From contig NZ_QUEE01000002.1 in assembly GCF_003477885.1 (NCBI RefSeq), positions 186,001 through 250,000 on the forward strand: DNA of 64,000 nt. Direction: 5' to 3'. Both the position numbers and the translations under genes were made by a program. Position 1 is the first letter of the stretch, and each line of letters starts with the position of its first letter. Below the pieces are notes generated by a model, which worked only from the letters and a program-made list of their open reading frames with translations, was not told the DNA's origin and did not search any database. The stretch comes from Lachnotalea sp. AF33-28. Lineage in GTDB: Bacteria; Bacillota; Clostridia; Lachnospirales; Lachnospiraceae. Below, piece after piece: positions 25,840 through 34,758 of this stretch.

Positions 25840-25891
25840 AAAAAGCAGAGTGCAGAAAAGGAAAACTGACCTTTCTGTACTCTGCTTTTTT
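25840..25891. terminator. Bidirectional terminator between kinase and superoxide dismutase
   Basis: AAAAAGCAGAGT-CAGAAAGG and its complement (about 25840-25888) form a long stem with A-run and T-run flanks on either side, so it can end transcription from both convergent genes. Confidence 0.88.
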
Positions 25892-25920
25892 CAGTGCGCC
25901 CGTTTCATAGAAAAAGTGCG

Positions 25921-26544
25921 TTACTGGCTTTCTTCATAACGTCTGTTGACAGCGTCCCAGTCGATGATGGAAAACCAGTTATCCACGTAAGTGCCGCGGA
26001 GATTCTGGTACTTAAGATAGTAGGCATGCTCCCAGACATCTAACGGCAGCAGCGGGATCAGTCCAAGCGCCAGCGGCGTGTCCTGATTGGGAAGGTTGAT
26101 GACTTCCAGATGGCCGTCCTGGCTGCTGACCAGCCACGCATAGCCGGAACCGAACTGGGCCAGAGCTTTGGATTTCATGATATCCTTCCATTCGTCATAA
26201 GAACCGAAACGCTCCTCAATCGCACTAAGGACCGGGCCTTTTGGCTCGGAAGGAGCGGACTTCATGGATGCGAAATACATCTGATGGTTGTAGACTCCTC
26301 CGGCGTTGTTTTTAACCGCTGTGCGCGCGGCTTCCGGAACCTGATCCAGGTTGGTCAGAATTTCTTCCAGGGTCATACTCTGAAATTCCGGCAGAGTGCT
26401 TAAGGCGTGGTTCAAGTTATCCACATAGGTCTTCAGATGCTTATCATGATGAAAATGGAGCGTTTCAAGATCGATGTGGGGTTCCAGCGCGTCATAAGTA
26501 TAGGGCAGCGGTTCCAGGTCAAAAGGATAATGATTATTTTTCAT
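25921..26544 (-). CDS. sodA: Superoxide dismutase, Fe/Mn type
   Basis: A 207-residue cytoplasmic enzyme that dismutates superoxide to oxygen and peroxide. The four metal ligands are in place: His32 (FHHDKH), His87 (YNHQMY), Asp169 and His173 (DVWEHAYY). Gly-rich FGSGYAWLV is the family signature region. Fe versus Mn use cannot be read from this alone. CGGAGGAAA precedes the ATG. It is a single gene between the kinase and the export operon; its own promoter may use TGTCAA-N17-TATAGA about 30 bases upstream of the start. Confidence 0.95.
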   Translation of the reverse strand: MKNNHYPFDLEPLPYTYDALEPHIDLETLHFHHDKHLKTYVDNLNHALSTLPEFQSMTLEEILTNLDQVPEAARTAVKNNAGGVYNHQMYFASMKSAPSEPKGPVLSAIEERFGSYDEWKDIMKSKALAQFGSGYAWLVSSQDGHLEVINLPNQDTPLALGLIPLLPLDVWEHAYYLKYQNLRGTYVDNWFSIIDWDAVNRRYEESQ

Positions 26545-26713
26545 GTTTTCCTCCGTTTGGGGGTAAGAATGTCTCTATACCCTGTTTTTGAATAGATTGA
26601 CAGTTGTGCAAACAGCTGTGAAATATAATAAGAGTATATGCAGACGTAAAAAAACTATTCAGTCCGTGCAGGAACCGGCACAGATGCACAGACGGATGGA
26701 TGTTCAAAAAAAA

Positions 26714-26756
26714 TTCACAAATTCATCACGTTGGAATCACCTGGCGATTTTATCAT
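26714..26756 (+). promoter_or_regulatory. Regulator box and possible promoter of the export operon
   Basis: TTCACAAATTCATCACGTTG (26714-26733) matches 17 of 20 bases of the box before the two-component operon. A possible -10, TATCAT, is at 26751-26756. The box ends 17 bases before this -10 and 6 bases before the -10 at 22749, a difference of about one helical turn. Confidence 0.5.
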
Positions 26757-26825
26757 TTTAGTAAGTGATGTGTCGCGTGCTCTTTTTAGCCGCTTACTAT
26801 GAGCTTAATTGACAGGAGGTTTAGG

Positions 26826-28694
26826 ATGGCTGGTTTATTAAAGGAAAAGTGGAAAGAATTCTGTCCGCATAAGGCAAAATGGATGAAAGTGACCGCTGCC
26901 GTTTTTGTGCTGGCGCTTGTCTGCGCCATTACCGTACCGATCGTATATGCAAATGCCGAGCAGAACAAAAATGCGGAGAAGGAGAACGGGAGTACACTAC
27001 AGGCCTCCGGCACGGATAGCGGGCAGTCGGGTCTGATAAACGGCAGCGGCGTGACAGAGGCGGGTACGAAGGATCAGATACTTGAGACCGACCTGGCCTA
27101 CAATCTGGCGCTTGTGGTGGAGGAGGTCTATGTGGCTTCAGGAGACACGGTGAGTGAGGGGGATGCTCTGTATAAATTTACGGATGAGAGCCTAAGCGCT
27201 GCCATAGCCTGGCTTGAGAAAGAGCAGGCGAGTGATAAAACCGCTCTGGATACGGCCAGGACCGACTATGATGCCGGTGTATTGAAGGCGGAATATCAGA
27301 GACAGTCCGACCGGATGCAGGAAACTACGGCGGAGCTTACATACAATGCCGAAACGGAGGCCTTAGCGCAGCAGGTGGAATCAGCAGCCAAAGCGATTGC
27401 CGGCGCGGACGAAAAAATAGCCTCCTATACCGAAAAATTGGAAAATAACACCTATGCTTCCGAATATAAGCTGGATGAGCTGCTGGAGACACAGACGGAA
27501 AAAGGCAGCATTGCGTCAGATAAGGAGAATGCCCTGACGGCCAGGCAGAGCAGCTATGAAGCGGCGAAAGCGGAGGCGGACCCGGTCATACAGGCGCTTA
27601 AGCAGGAGATCGCCTCCTGTCAACAGCAGCAGGAGAACGCACAGGGAGTGTATGACGATGCCTTAAACGCGCTGTTTGCGGCAGTTCTTGAGGAGAATAC
27701 GCAGCAGCCGGATGTATCCGGCAACACCGTGGAAAGCAGTTCTCTGTCGGGAAACACGGTTTCGGACAATCAGGTTTCAACCGATGCGGATCTGAAACTG
27801 CTGGTGGAAAACGTAAAAAATGCAAAGGGAACAGTGGAAACTCTTGAGGCGGAATATGAAGCCAGGCAGAAAGAGCTGCAGGAACAGAATGCGAAGCTGA
27901 AAGACCTGGAGACAGAGGTTTTAAATGCAGAAAAGGAACTGCAGACGGCAAAGCTGGAATATCAGAAGGCGGTCAACGCCTATAACCAGGCATATAGCGC
28001 CTGTTCCCAGGCAACGGAAAAAGCTAAAACAGAGCTGGAATCCCTTCAGAATAATTACGCGAATCTGACGGCCGCCTATCAGGAAGCGCTGATCCGGCAG
28101 ATCAGCCAGAACTTAAGTTTAAAGGAAAGCTATGATGGCAGCATGCTCATCGGCCAGAACGCGGATACCGTCTATCAGCTGACAGTGGCGTCACTGCAGA
28201 AAGCGGTGGATGCGGCGCAGGAAACGTATGATCAGGTGACCGGGATATTGGAACGAATCTCAAGCATAGCCGAAACGGGGACTGTCACTGCGGAATATGA
28301 CGGACAGCTGACAGATGTGGCCTATGAAGCCTCGGACCGTGTATTCGGTTCTGCCGTGCTGGTGAGTTATCTGGACCTGTCCGACATAAAAGTATCCATT
28401 TCAGTGGCTCAGGATCGGATTGCGGAAGTGGCGGTGGGAGACGAAGCCAGGATAACCGTTTCCGGAGCCTCTTTCAGCGGTACGGTCAGTGAGATCGCCG
28501 GTCAGAAGGATTCCGGAGGAAGCGTATCATCGGTAAATTATACAGTTACAGTTGCGATAGAGGATGAGAGCGGAAGTTTAGGCGCGGGATACCAGGCTGC
28601 AGTGATTCTGATGCAGCCGGGTGCGGTACGGAATCCGGAATCAGACAGCGCTGCTGCAAATGGCAGGAATGAATCCTCTGCAGCAGAGGAATGA
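26826..28694 (+). CDS. HlyD/YknX-type membrane fusion protein, long coiled coil
   Basis: A 622-residue adaptor. One N-terminal membrane anchor (about 21-42) is followed by a split lipoyl/barrel region (ALVVEEVYVASGDTVSEGDALYK at about 98) interrupted by about 380 residues of Glu/Lys/Ala/Gln-rich coiled coil, and then the second half of the beta-barrel (TVTAEYDGQLTDVAYEASD). The ATG at 26826 has AGGAGG upstream and is preferred over one 27 bases earlier. Within the coiled coil is a short loop of Ser/Gly/Val-rich sequence containing SGNTVE and SGNTVS repeats. It forms an operon with a second adaptor, a MacB-like permease, a lipoprotein and an ATPase. Confidence 0.88.
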   Translation: MAGLLKEKWKEFCPHKAKWMKVTAAVFVLALVCAITVPIVYANAEQNKNAEKENGSTLQASGTDSGQSGLINGSGVTEAGTKDQILETDLAYNLALVVEEVYVASGDTVSEGDALYKFTDESLSAAIAWLEKEQASDKTALDTARTDYDAGVLKAEYQRQSDRMQETTAELTYNAETEALAQQVESAAKAIAGADEKIASYTEKLENNTYASEYKLDELLETQTEKGSIASDKENALTARQSSYEAAKAEADPVIQALKQEIASCQQQQENAQGVYDDALNALFAAVLEENTQQPDVSGNTVESSSLSGNTVSDNQVSTDADLKLLVENVKNAKGTVETLEAEYEARQKELQEQNAKLKDLETEVLNAEKELQTAKLEYQKAVNAYNQAYSACSQATEKAKTELESLQNNYANLTAAYQEALIRQISQNLSLKESYDGSMLIGQNADTVYQLTVASLQKAVDAAQETYDQVTGILERISSIAETGTVTAEYDGQLTDVAYEASDRVFGSAVLVSYLDLSDIKVSISVAQDRIAEVAVGDEARITVSGASFSGTVSEIAGQKDSGGSVSSVNYTVTVAIEDESGSLGAGYQAAVILMQPGAVRNPESDSAAANGRNESSAAEE

Positions 28695-28728
28695 CGGCTG
28701 ACAGGAAAGATCATATAAGGAGACTGTG

Positions 28729-30231
28729 ATGAAAGAAAAAAAGAAAAAAAGCGGGCATAAACAGTTAGTATTCATATGTGCGCTGTTGACGGTCTGCATA
28801 GCAGGAACGGTGCTTTTTCAGATGAATGGCAGAGCAGAAGAAGAGGAGACCGTATATAAGGAAACAACCGTGCAGCGCGGTGATCTGGTGGTAGGTGTGA
28901 CGGAGAGCGGCAGTATGAGCATCGGCATCCTCTCCCAAACTTTTGATCTGGGCGGCGGCAGCCAGGCGGCAAACGCCGGTGGGGCGATGATGGGACAGAG
29001 CAGTGCCGGCAGCACTTCTAAGACGCTGACGGTGGAAGAGGTATATGTCACCACCGGACAGGAGGTGGAGGCAGGGGAACCGTTGCTGAAGCTGACGGAT
29101 GACAGTGTTGCGGACTACCGGCAGGAGCTTTCGGACGCGGTGACCACGGCCGGACTGAATCTGAAGCAGGAGGAACTTAGCCTGCAGGAACAGGAACTGA
29201 AGGCTGACTATACGTATCAGTCCAATCTGACATCGGGTTCCACCGCCCAGGCGGAATATGACGCTGCCATCGCTAAGCTGGCAAAGTCTGTGACCGATGC
29301 GGAAAAAGAATTGGCTGAAGCGGCGGAAAGAATCGCCGAGCTGCCTGTGGAGATCAGTGATAAGATGCAGGAACTCTCTGATACGGAGGATGACAGTCAA
29401 AAGACTTCCATACAAAAGGAAATCGATACGCTGAATGAGGAACTGGAAAAGCTGAATGACAACTACAGCACACTGCAGCTGAATGTGGATGAGGCAAAAA
29501 GAAAACAGACCACGGAATCTATAACCGCCAGGCAGAAATACGAAGAGGCCATGTTAAACTATAAAAATGCGGCCAATCTTTATGCGATTGATACCAATGG
29601 CCTGGACGATACGCTTCAGGATCTTCAGGATGCGCTGGATGATGCACAGGAAGCGCTGGACGAATTTGATGCGTTTGTGGGAGACGGCACTATTCTGACC
29701 GAATATGCAGACAAGATCATGAGTGTGGGATATGCCGCGGGCGATACGCTGTCCGCATCAACCGCTATGGCGGATTACGCGGATGCATCCAATGTGACGG
29801 TTACGGTATCCGTGGCGCAGGAAGACGTGTCGGCTGCGCCTGTCGGCAAAGCCGCATCGGTGGAACTGCTGGCTTATGAGGATCAGAAGTGGGAGGGCAG
29901 CGTCACATCCGTCGCAACGGCGGCCTCCTCCTCTTCTACGGTCAGCTATAACGTGACGGTCACCCTCGCGGGCGATGTGTCCGGAATATTTGATGGCATG
30001 ACCGGCAATGTCACTTTTGTAACAAAAGAGGTGGATGATGTCCTTTATGTTTCCAATAAAGCAGTCATAACGGAAGGAACCAGAACTTATGTGAAAAAGA
30101 AAGCGGAGAACGGAAGCCTGATCAAGACAGAGGTCACCTGCGGCTTTTCGGACGGAGTGAATGTGGAGATACAATCCGGCTTAAGCGAAGGGGAGACCGT
30201 GGTTATCGAAAGCAAGGTGAAAGCGTCATGA
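28729..30231 (+). CDS. Second HlyD/YknX-type membrane fusion protein
   Basis: A 500-residue adaptor with an N-terminal anchor (about 12-29), a lipoyl half-motif (TVEEVYVTTGQEVEAGEPLLKL at about 100), a coiled-coil hairpin of about 180 residues, then barrel and membrane-proximal domains ending in KVKAS. It has the same architecture as the preceding protein but a shorter coiled coil and a full C-terminal domain, so the pair may form a mixed ring. AAGGAGA lies before the ATG at 28729. It overlaps the permease gene by 4 bases. Confidence 0.9.
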   Translation: MKEKKKKSGHKQLVFICALLTVCIAGTVLFQMNGRAEEEETVYKETTVQRGDLVVGVTESGSMSIGILSQTFDLGGGSQAANAGGAMMGQSSAGSTSKTLTVEEVYVTTGQEVEAGEPLLKLTDDSVADYRQELSDAVTTAGLNLKQEELSLQEQELKADYTYQSNLTSGSTAQAEYDAAIAKLAKSVTDAEKELAEAAERIAELPVEISDKMQELSDTEDDSQKTSIQKEIDTLNEELEKLNDNYSTLQLNVDEAKRKQTTESITARQKYEEAMLNYKNAANLYAIDTNGLDDTLQDLQDALDDAQEALDEFDAFVGDGTILTEYADKIMSVGYAAGDTLSASTAMADYADASNVTVTVSVAQEDVSAAPVGKAASVELLAYEDQKWEGSVTSVATAASSSSTVSYNVTVTLAGDVSGIFDGMTGNVTFVTKEVDDVLYVSNKAVITEGTRTYVKKKAENGSLIKTEVTCGFSDGVNVEIQSGLSEGETVVIESKVKAS

Positions 30232-31703
30232 GACTGAAGGAATTGCTGCGCATTGTTTGGATCAATATCATCCAGAATAAGTTTAAAGTGGTGCTTACAT
30301 CCATCGGCATAGTGGTAGGGGCGGCCACGATCGTCATGGTGATCGCAATCGGCCGCGGCGGCCAGATGGAGGTGGCGGAACAGTTTAAAAATCTGAATGC
30401 CGGTGCGATCGATATCAGCTATGAACTTTCTGCAGACGCCAGAGAGAGCAGGCAGTCAGGATCCGGGCAGACTGCGGGAGGCGGTATGGAGAGGGCTGTG
30501 CCGGATATGGGCGGAGGATTTCCCGGAGCTTTTGCCACGGGAAGTGCTGACAGCGGAAGTGCCGGCACCTTTGGCGGGGGCGGCCTGCCGGATATGGGAA
30601 ACTTCGAAGGCGGCTTTCCGGGCGGAAGCCAGGACGGCGGAGGAAGGCCGGACTTTGGCGATTTCGGAAACTTTGGCTCGGACTTCATCATGAGCGGCGG
30701 CTTTGACATGAGTGATAGGATGAATCAGGAGCAGATCACGCTGTCGGAAGCGGATGTGGAGGATATCGAGGTGTTTGTGCCCGGGATTTCAGCGGTATCC
30801 ATATCCTATTCTTCCAGGACCTCCGTAGAAGGCGGTGAGCTGGAGGAGGCTGTGACCTATACGGTGGCCGGTGTAAAGGAAAATTATGCCGAAATGAGCA
30901 ATCTGACGCTGGAGATGGGGGAATTCATCACCGACAGCAATGATGAGAATACGGAGAAGGTATGCGTGCTGGGCGCCCAGGCAGCGAAAGAGATTTTCGG
31001 AAGCGCCCTGGATGCTTATGACAGCATACTTTATATAGATGAAAGGCCGTATGTGGTGAACGGGATTTTAAGTGAGATGGGTTCCGTCTCTTCCGGCATA
31101 AGTCCGGATCAGGCCATTTTTATACCCTACAGCACCGGAATTAAATATATCGCAGGAGATAACCCGAATCCTACGGTTACGGTGATTGCGGAGGATGTAA
31201 GCGATGTGGAAACAGTGATTGCCAATATTGAAACCGTGCTGGCCGACAGCTATCCCAATGCGGAGTTTACGGTCAACGATGCCGGCAGCAAGATGGAAGC
31301 CGCATCCGCATCCAACGATACGCTGACCATGCTTCTGGTGGCTATGGCGGCCATCGTGTTCATCGTGGGAGGTATCGGCATCATGAATGTTCTGTTTGTA
31401 TCCGTAAAGGAAAGAACCAATGAGATCGGTATACTCAAGGCGCTGGGCTGTACAAAAAAGGATATTCTGCTGGAATTCCTGTTTGAAGCCGCGGCGATCA
31501 GCGTGATCGGCGGGCTGCTGGGAGTGGGATTCTCCTTTGGCATCACTCCCGTTGTGGAGCGGCTGCAGGTACGGGTGGAGCTTTCTGCCATGGGAGCGGT
31601 GATGGCGGTATGCTTCGCGGTGATTACCGGAACCGTATTCGGTTTTTATCCGGCCTGGAAGGCCAGCAGACTGATACCTGTGGAAGCGCTGAATCAGGAA
31701 TAA
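30228..31703 (+). CDS. MacB/YknZ-type ABC transporter permease
   Basis: A 491-residue FtsX-superfamily permease. The first membrane helix (about 17-45) precedes a large extracytoplasmic MacB-PCD domain, and three more helices lie near the C-terminus (about 368-392, 420-445, 455-475) with the family motif NEIGILKALGCTKKDI between them. Between about residues 66 and 160 is a Gly/Phe/Asp-rich insert with repeating elements such as PDMGNFEGGFPGG and PDFGDFGNFG that is not part of ordinary MacB. These pumps use mechanotransmission to drive export of peptides, toxins or antibiotics. ATP hydrolysis would come from the ATPase at 32463. Confidence 0.92.
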   Translation: MRLKELLRIVWINIIQNKFKVVLTSIGIVVGAATIVMVIAIGRGGQMEVAEQFKNLNAGAIDISYELSADARESRQSGSGQTAGGGMERAVPDMGGGFPGAFATGSADSGSAGTFGGGGLPDMGNFEGGFPGGSQDGGGRPDFGDFGNFGSDFIMSGGFDMSDRMNQEQITLSEADVEDIEVFVPGISAVSISYSSRTSVEGGELEEAVTYTVAGVKENYAEMSNLTLEMGEFITDSNDENTEKVCVLGAQAAKEIFGSALDAYDSILYIDERPYVVNGILSEMGSVSSGISPDQAIFIPYSTGIKYIAGDNPNPTVTVIAEDVSDVETVIANIETVLADSYPNAEFTVNDAGSKMEAASASNDTLTMLLVAMAAIVFIVGGIGIMNVLFVSVKERTNEIGILKALGCTKKDILLEFLFEAAAISVIGGLLGVGFSFGITPVVERLQVRVELSAMGAVMAVCFAVITGTVFGFYPAWKASRLIPVEALNQE

Positions 31704-31745
31704 GATATTGAAATCAAAACGGGTCAGAGGGAGGATGAAAGACGG

Positions 31746-32372
31746 ATGAAGAGATATATGATATTGACCGCTGTGATCGCAAGCATGCTGTTAACCGCCT
31801 GTTCCGGAAAAACCGCGGATGCAGACAGTACGGCAAAATCGGAGATAAATCTGGAAGAAGGGCAGTCCCTGATCATCGGCCAGGTGACGGCAATCAACGG
31901 CAATGAGGTAGTGTTGGCGTTAGCAGAGGAGACTGATATGCAGGAAAACAGCCGGGGAGAGATGCCGAGCTTTGCGGAGGGAGAGATGCCGAGTTTCGCG
32001 GGAGGAGAGATGCCGAGCTTCGCAGGAGGAGAGGTGCCGAGTTTTGCGGAGGGAGAAATGCCGAGCTTTGCGGAAGGAGAGATGCCGAGTTTCGCAGAAG
32101 GAGAAGCCCTTGGCGGGAACGTTCAAAATGGGAGCGGAGGAGGGCAGGGTTTTCGAGGCGGCATACAGGAGGCCAATGGGCAGAATCGCACCTTCTATCA
32201 GCTCATCGGAGAAGAAAAAACACTGCTGATACCTGTGGGAACCGCAGTGACTACCCCTTTGGGAACACAGACCACTTTTTCCAGCATCGCGGTGGATGAT
32301 ATGCTGAAGCTTGTGGTGGAGGAAGATATAGAAGGCGGCGAGACTGTTACCGCTATCTGGATTGTGGAGTAA
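31746..32372 (+). CDS. Lipoprotein with six GEMPSFAE octapeptide repeats
   Basis: A 208-residue predicted lipoprotein (lipobox LLTAC, Cys19). After a small domain (VTAINGNEVVLALAEE) there are six near-perfect 8-residue repeats of GEMPSFA(E/G), encoded by 24-bp repeats at 31956-32099. A Gly-rich stretch follows, then a C-terminal beta-rich domain (TLLIPVGTAVTTPLG...). No known enzymatic domain is seen. It lies inside the export operon, between permease and ATPase, so it is probably an accessory of the pump on the outer face of the membrane. The octapeptide resembles the Gly/Phe insert of the permease. Confidence 0.85.
   Translation: MKRYMILTAVIASMLLTACSGKTADADSTAKSEINLEEGQSLIIGQVTAINGNEVVLALAEETDMQENSRGEMPSFAEGEMPSFAGGEMPSFAGGEVPSFAEGEMPSFAEGEMPSFAEGEALGGNVQNGSGGGQGFRGGIQEANGQNRTFYQLIGEEKTLLIPVGTAVTTPLGTQTTFSSIAVDDMLKLVVEEDIEGGETVTAIWIVE
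31956..32099 (+). repeat. 24-bp tandem repeat, six units, coding
   Basis: Six in-frame 24-bp units encode GEMPSFAE/G. Substitutions between units are mostly synonymous or alternate Glu with Gly at position eight, with one Met to Val. Such an array can change copy number by slippage without breaking the frame. Confidence 0.92.
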
Positions 32373-32395
32373 AAATACATAAGGAATCATAAAGG

Positions 32396-32450
32396 AGGCG
32401 CACGAAAGCGCGCACAGGTCATCAACAATAGGCTTACGGCCTGTGAGGAA
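32396..32450 (+). repeat. Single diverged double-hairpin leader repeat
   Basis: GCGC-ACGAAA-GCGC, then ACAGGTCATCAAC with a loop and GGCCTGTGAGG. It keeps the AGGTCA core and position just before the ribosome binding site (GGAAGGAGAG) of the ATPase gene, but its second stem is re-paired (ACAGG with CCTGT). Confidence 0.7.
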
Positions 32451-32462
32451 GGAGAGCGGAAA

Positions 32463-33170
32463 ATGAAAAATCCACAGTGCGAAGAAGCGGGCATAGATGA
32501 CGGTACGATGCTTCGGTTGAGGGATGTGAATAAGAGTTATCACATGGCCCAGGAGGAGCTTCATATATTGAAAAACATTTCCCTCGAGGTGTCCAAGGGA
32601 GAATTTCTGGCTATACTCGGCCCCTCCGGATCCGGCAAGAGCACACTGATGAACGTGATCGGCTGCATGGATCTGGCAGACAGCGGAGAGTACTATCTGG
32701 ACGGCATAGCCATTCACAGGACCAAAGAAAAGGCGCTGACCAGAATCCGCAATCAGGAAATCGGATTCATATTCCAGAAATATCATCTGATTCCCACCTA
32801 TACGGTTATGCAGAACATAGTGATGCCGCTGTTGATGAGGGGGATGAGCTACCAGGAGGCAGCAGAATCCTGTATGGATACCATACGCCTGCTGGGCCTG
32901 GAAAACCGCATGGAGCACAAGCCCAGCGAGCTCTCAGGCGGCCAGCAGCAGAGAGTGGCTATCGCCAGGGCACTTGTTGGGCGTCCTGCCATCCTTTTAG
33001 CTGATGAACCGACGGGAGCGCTGGACAGCAGCACTGGTAAGGAAGTTCTGGCGCTCTTTAGTCAGCTGAACAGGCTGGGAAATACGATTGTGATGATCAC
33101 ACACGATCTGGGAGTGGCGAAAAACGCCAGCAGGGTTGTGAGGATCGTTGACGGCGAACTGCAGGAATGA
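32463..33170 (+). CDS. MacB/YknY-type ABC transporter ATPase
   Basis: A 235-residue ATP-binding subunit. Walker A GPSGSGKS starts at residue 53, the signature is LSGGQQQRVAIARAL, Walker B is ILLADEPTGALDS and the switch is ITHDLGVA. These match the LolD/MacB/YknY subclass that pairs with FtsX-type permeases. GGAGAG precedes the ATG. It is the last gene of the export operon, after a double-hairpin element. It does not carry a fused permease, unlike E. coli MacB. Confidence 0.94.
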   Translation: MKNPQCEEAGIDDGTMLRLRDVNKSYHMAQEELHILKNISLEVSKGEFLAILGPSGSGKSTLMNVIGCMDLADSGEYYLDGIAIHRTKEKALTRIRNQEIGFIFQKYHLIPTYTVMQNIVMPLLMRGMSYQEAAESCMDTIRLLGLENRMEHKPSELSGGQQQRVAIARALVGRPAILLADEPTGALDSSTGKEVLALFSQLNRLGNTIVMITHDLGVAKNASRVVRIVDGELQE

Positions 33171-33305
33171 TACGGGATATAGACGGATATCCATTTTAAT
33201 CATGCAAAAAACGTATGGTTAAGGAAAAAAGAAACATTATATAAATAATAAAATTTATAGTATAATTGCGGAGGCTAAAATGTAAGGAAAGAAGAGGGCA
33301 ATTAT

Positions 33306-34655
33306 ATGGTAAAGGATATGACAGTGGGTAAGCCGGATAAGATTCTATGGAGCTTTTCTATGCCGCTGCTGTTTTCCGTGGTATTCCAGCAGCTCTACAG
33401 CATCGTGGACAGCGTGGTTGCCGGAAAGTTTGTGGGTGTGGATGCATTGGCGGCGGTGGGTGCCTCCTACCCGATTACGATGATTTTTATCGCGGTCGCA
33501 ACAGGAGCCAACATCGGGAGCTCCGTGGTCATATCGCAGTACTTTGGAGCGAAAGACTACAGGAGTATGAAAACGGCGGTGTATACCTCCATACTGGCCG
33601 TCATCGGTGTGGCGCTGGTTCTGACGGTTGGAGGCGCCATCGCCTGCGACTGGCTGATGCGCATGCTGGATACGCCTGCGAATGTATTTGCGGATTCCGC
33701 GCTGTATCTTAGAATTTACATATGGGGCCTGCTGTTTCTCTTCCTATATAATATATGTACGGGCGTATTTACGGCGCTGGGAGATTCCAGGACGCCGCTG
33801 TATTTTCTGATCGCATCTTCCGTTGGCAATATGATTATGGATGTGGTCTTTGTCTGCGCATTTCATATGGGTGTTGCGGGCGTAGCCTGGGCCACGTTTC
33901 TCTGTCAGGGGATCGCGGCGGTTTTGGCGGCGGTTACGCTGCTGATCCGGCTGCGGACGGTTAAAACCGAAGGAAACTATACGGTTTTTTCCTTGACTAT
34001 GCTTGGCAGGATCAGCATGATTGCGGTACCGAGCATCCTCCAGCAGAGCTTTATATCTATCGGCAATCTGTTCATCCAACGGCTGGTTAACGGCTACGGC
34101 TCTGTGGTGATGGCCAGCTATTCTGCGGCTATCAAACTGAATACTTTTGTCATCACGTCTTTTACGACACTGGCCAACGGACTTAGCAGTTTTACGGCAC
34201 AGAATATCGGGGCAGGGCTGCCCGGCCGTGTGAGAGAGGGCTTTAAGGCGGGGCTGAAGATGATTTTCATCGTAAGCATACCGTTCATTGTGGTGTATTT
34301 TGGATTCAGTTCTGCTGCGATGAAATTTTTCCTGTCAAGCAAAGAGGATATCAGCGCTGTGCTGAAGGAGGGAACACTGTTTCTTAGGATCGTTTCTCCG
34401 TTTTATCTGGTGATTTCGGTCAAGCTGATGGCTGACGGAGTGCTTAGAGGCGCCGGAGCCATGAAAAGCTTTATGGTGGCAACCTTCTCTGATCTGATCC
34501 TGCGCGTGCTGTTGTCTTATGTACTGGCAAAGGGCCTGGGAATGGGAAGCGTGGGTATATGGCTGTCCTGGCCCATCGGCTGGGTTATTGGAACCGCCCT
34601 GTCGGCCGGATATTATAAAGCCGGCGTGTGGGTGCCGAAGGATTCGGATGCCTGA
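33306..34655 (+). CDS. MATE-family efflux transporter
   Basis: A 449-residue, twelve-helix multidrug/toxin antiporter of the MatE/NorM-DinF class, exporting cationic compounds using a Na+ or H+ gradient. The first helix segment (KILWSFSMPLLFSVVFQQLYSI) and the paired PITMIFIAVATGANIGSSVVISQYFGA are typical. GAAGAGGG precedes the ATG. A possible -10 (TATAAT at 33261-33266) lies upstream without a clear -35. No riboswitch fold was seen in the 135-bp leader. It is an independent unit with its own terminator. Confidence 0.93.
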   Translation: MVKDMTVGKPDKILWSFSMPLLFSVVFQQLYSIVDSVVAGKFVGVDALAAVGASYPITMIFIAVATGANIGSSVVISQYFGAKDYRSMKTAVYTSILAVIGVALVLTVGGAIACDWLMRMLDTPANVFADSALYLRIYIWGLLFLFLYNICTGVFTALGDSRTPLYFLIASSVGNMIMDVVFVCAFHMGVAGVAWATFLCQGIAAVLAAVTLLIRLRTVKTEGNYTVFSLTMLGRISMIAVPSILQQSFISIGNLFIQRLVNGYGSVVMASYSAAIKLNTFVITSFTTLANGLSSFTAQNIGAGLPGRVREGFKAGLKMIFIVSIPFIVVYFGFSSAAMKFFLSSKEDISAVLKEGTLFLRIVSPFYLVISVKLMADGVLRGAGAMKSFMVATFSDLILRVLLSYVLAKGLGMGSVGIWLSWPIGWVIGTALSAGYYKAGVWVPKDSDA

Positions 34656-34706
34656 TACAGCCGCTGCGGATTCGCCGGATTTACTCTTATATAGCATATG
34701 AAACAG

Positions 34707-34751
34707 GATGGTCCCGCTGCGAAAATCGGCGTGCGGGACCGTCCTTTTTTC
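34707..34751 (+). terminator. Terminator of the MATE gene
   Basis: GGTCCCGC (34710-34717) pairs with GCGGGACC (34733-34740), extended by GG/CC, followed by a run of six T. Confidence 0.9.
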
Positions 34752-34758
34752 TATATTT

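Noticed and set aside
31950..32110. Frameshifted or contingency-type pseudogene in the octapeptide lipoprotein
   Set aside because: All six units are 24 bp, in frame, and followed by a well-formed C-terminal domain and stop.
31920..32918. 332-codon minus-strand frame opposite the lipoprotein and ATPase genes
   Set aside because: It is the mirror of the 24-bp repeats and of the ATPase coding sequence, low in complexity and without a start signal.
33171..33305. Riboswitch before the MATE gene
   Set aside because: The leader is AT-rich and lacks paired blocks or guanidine/other riboswitch motifs.
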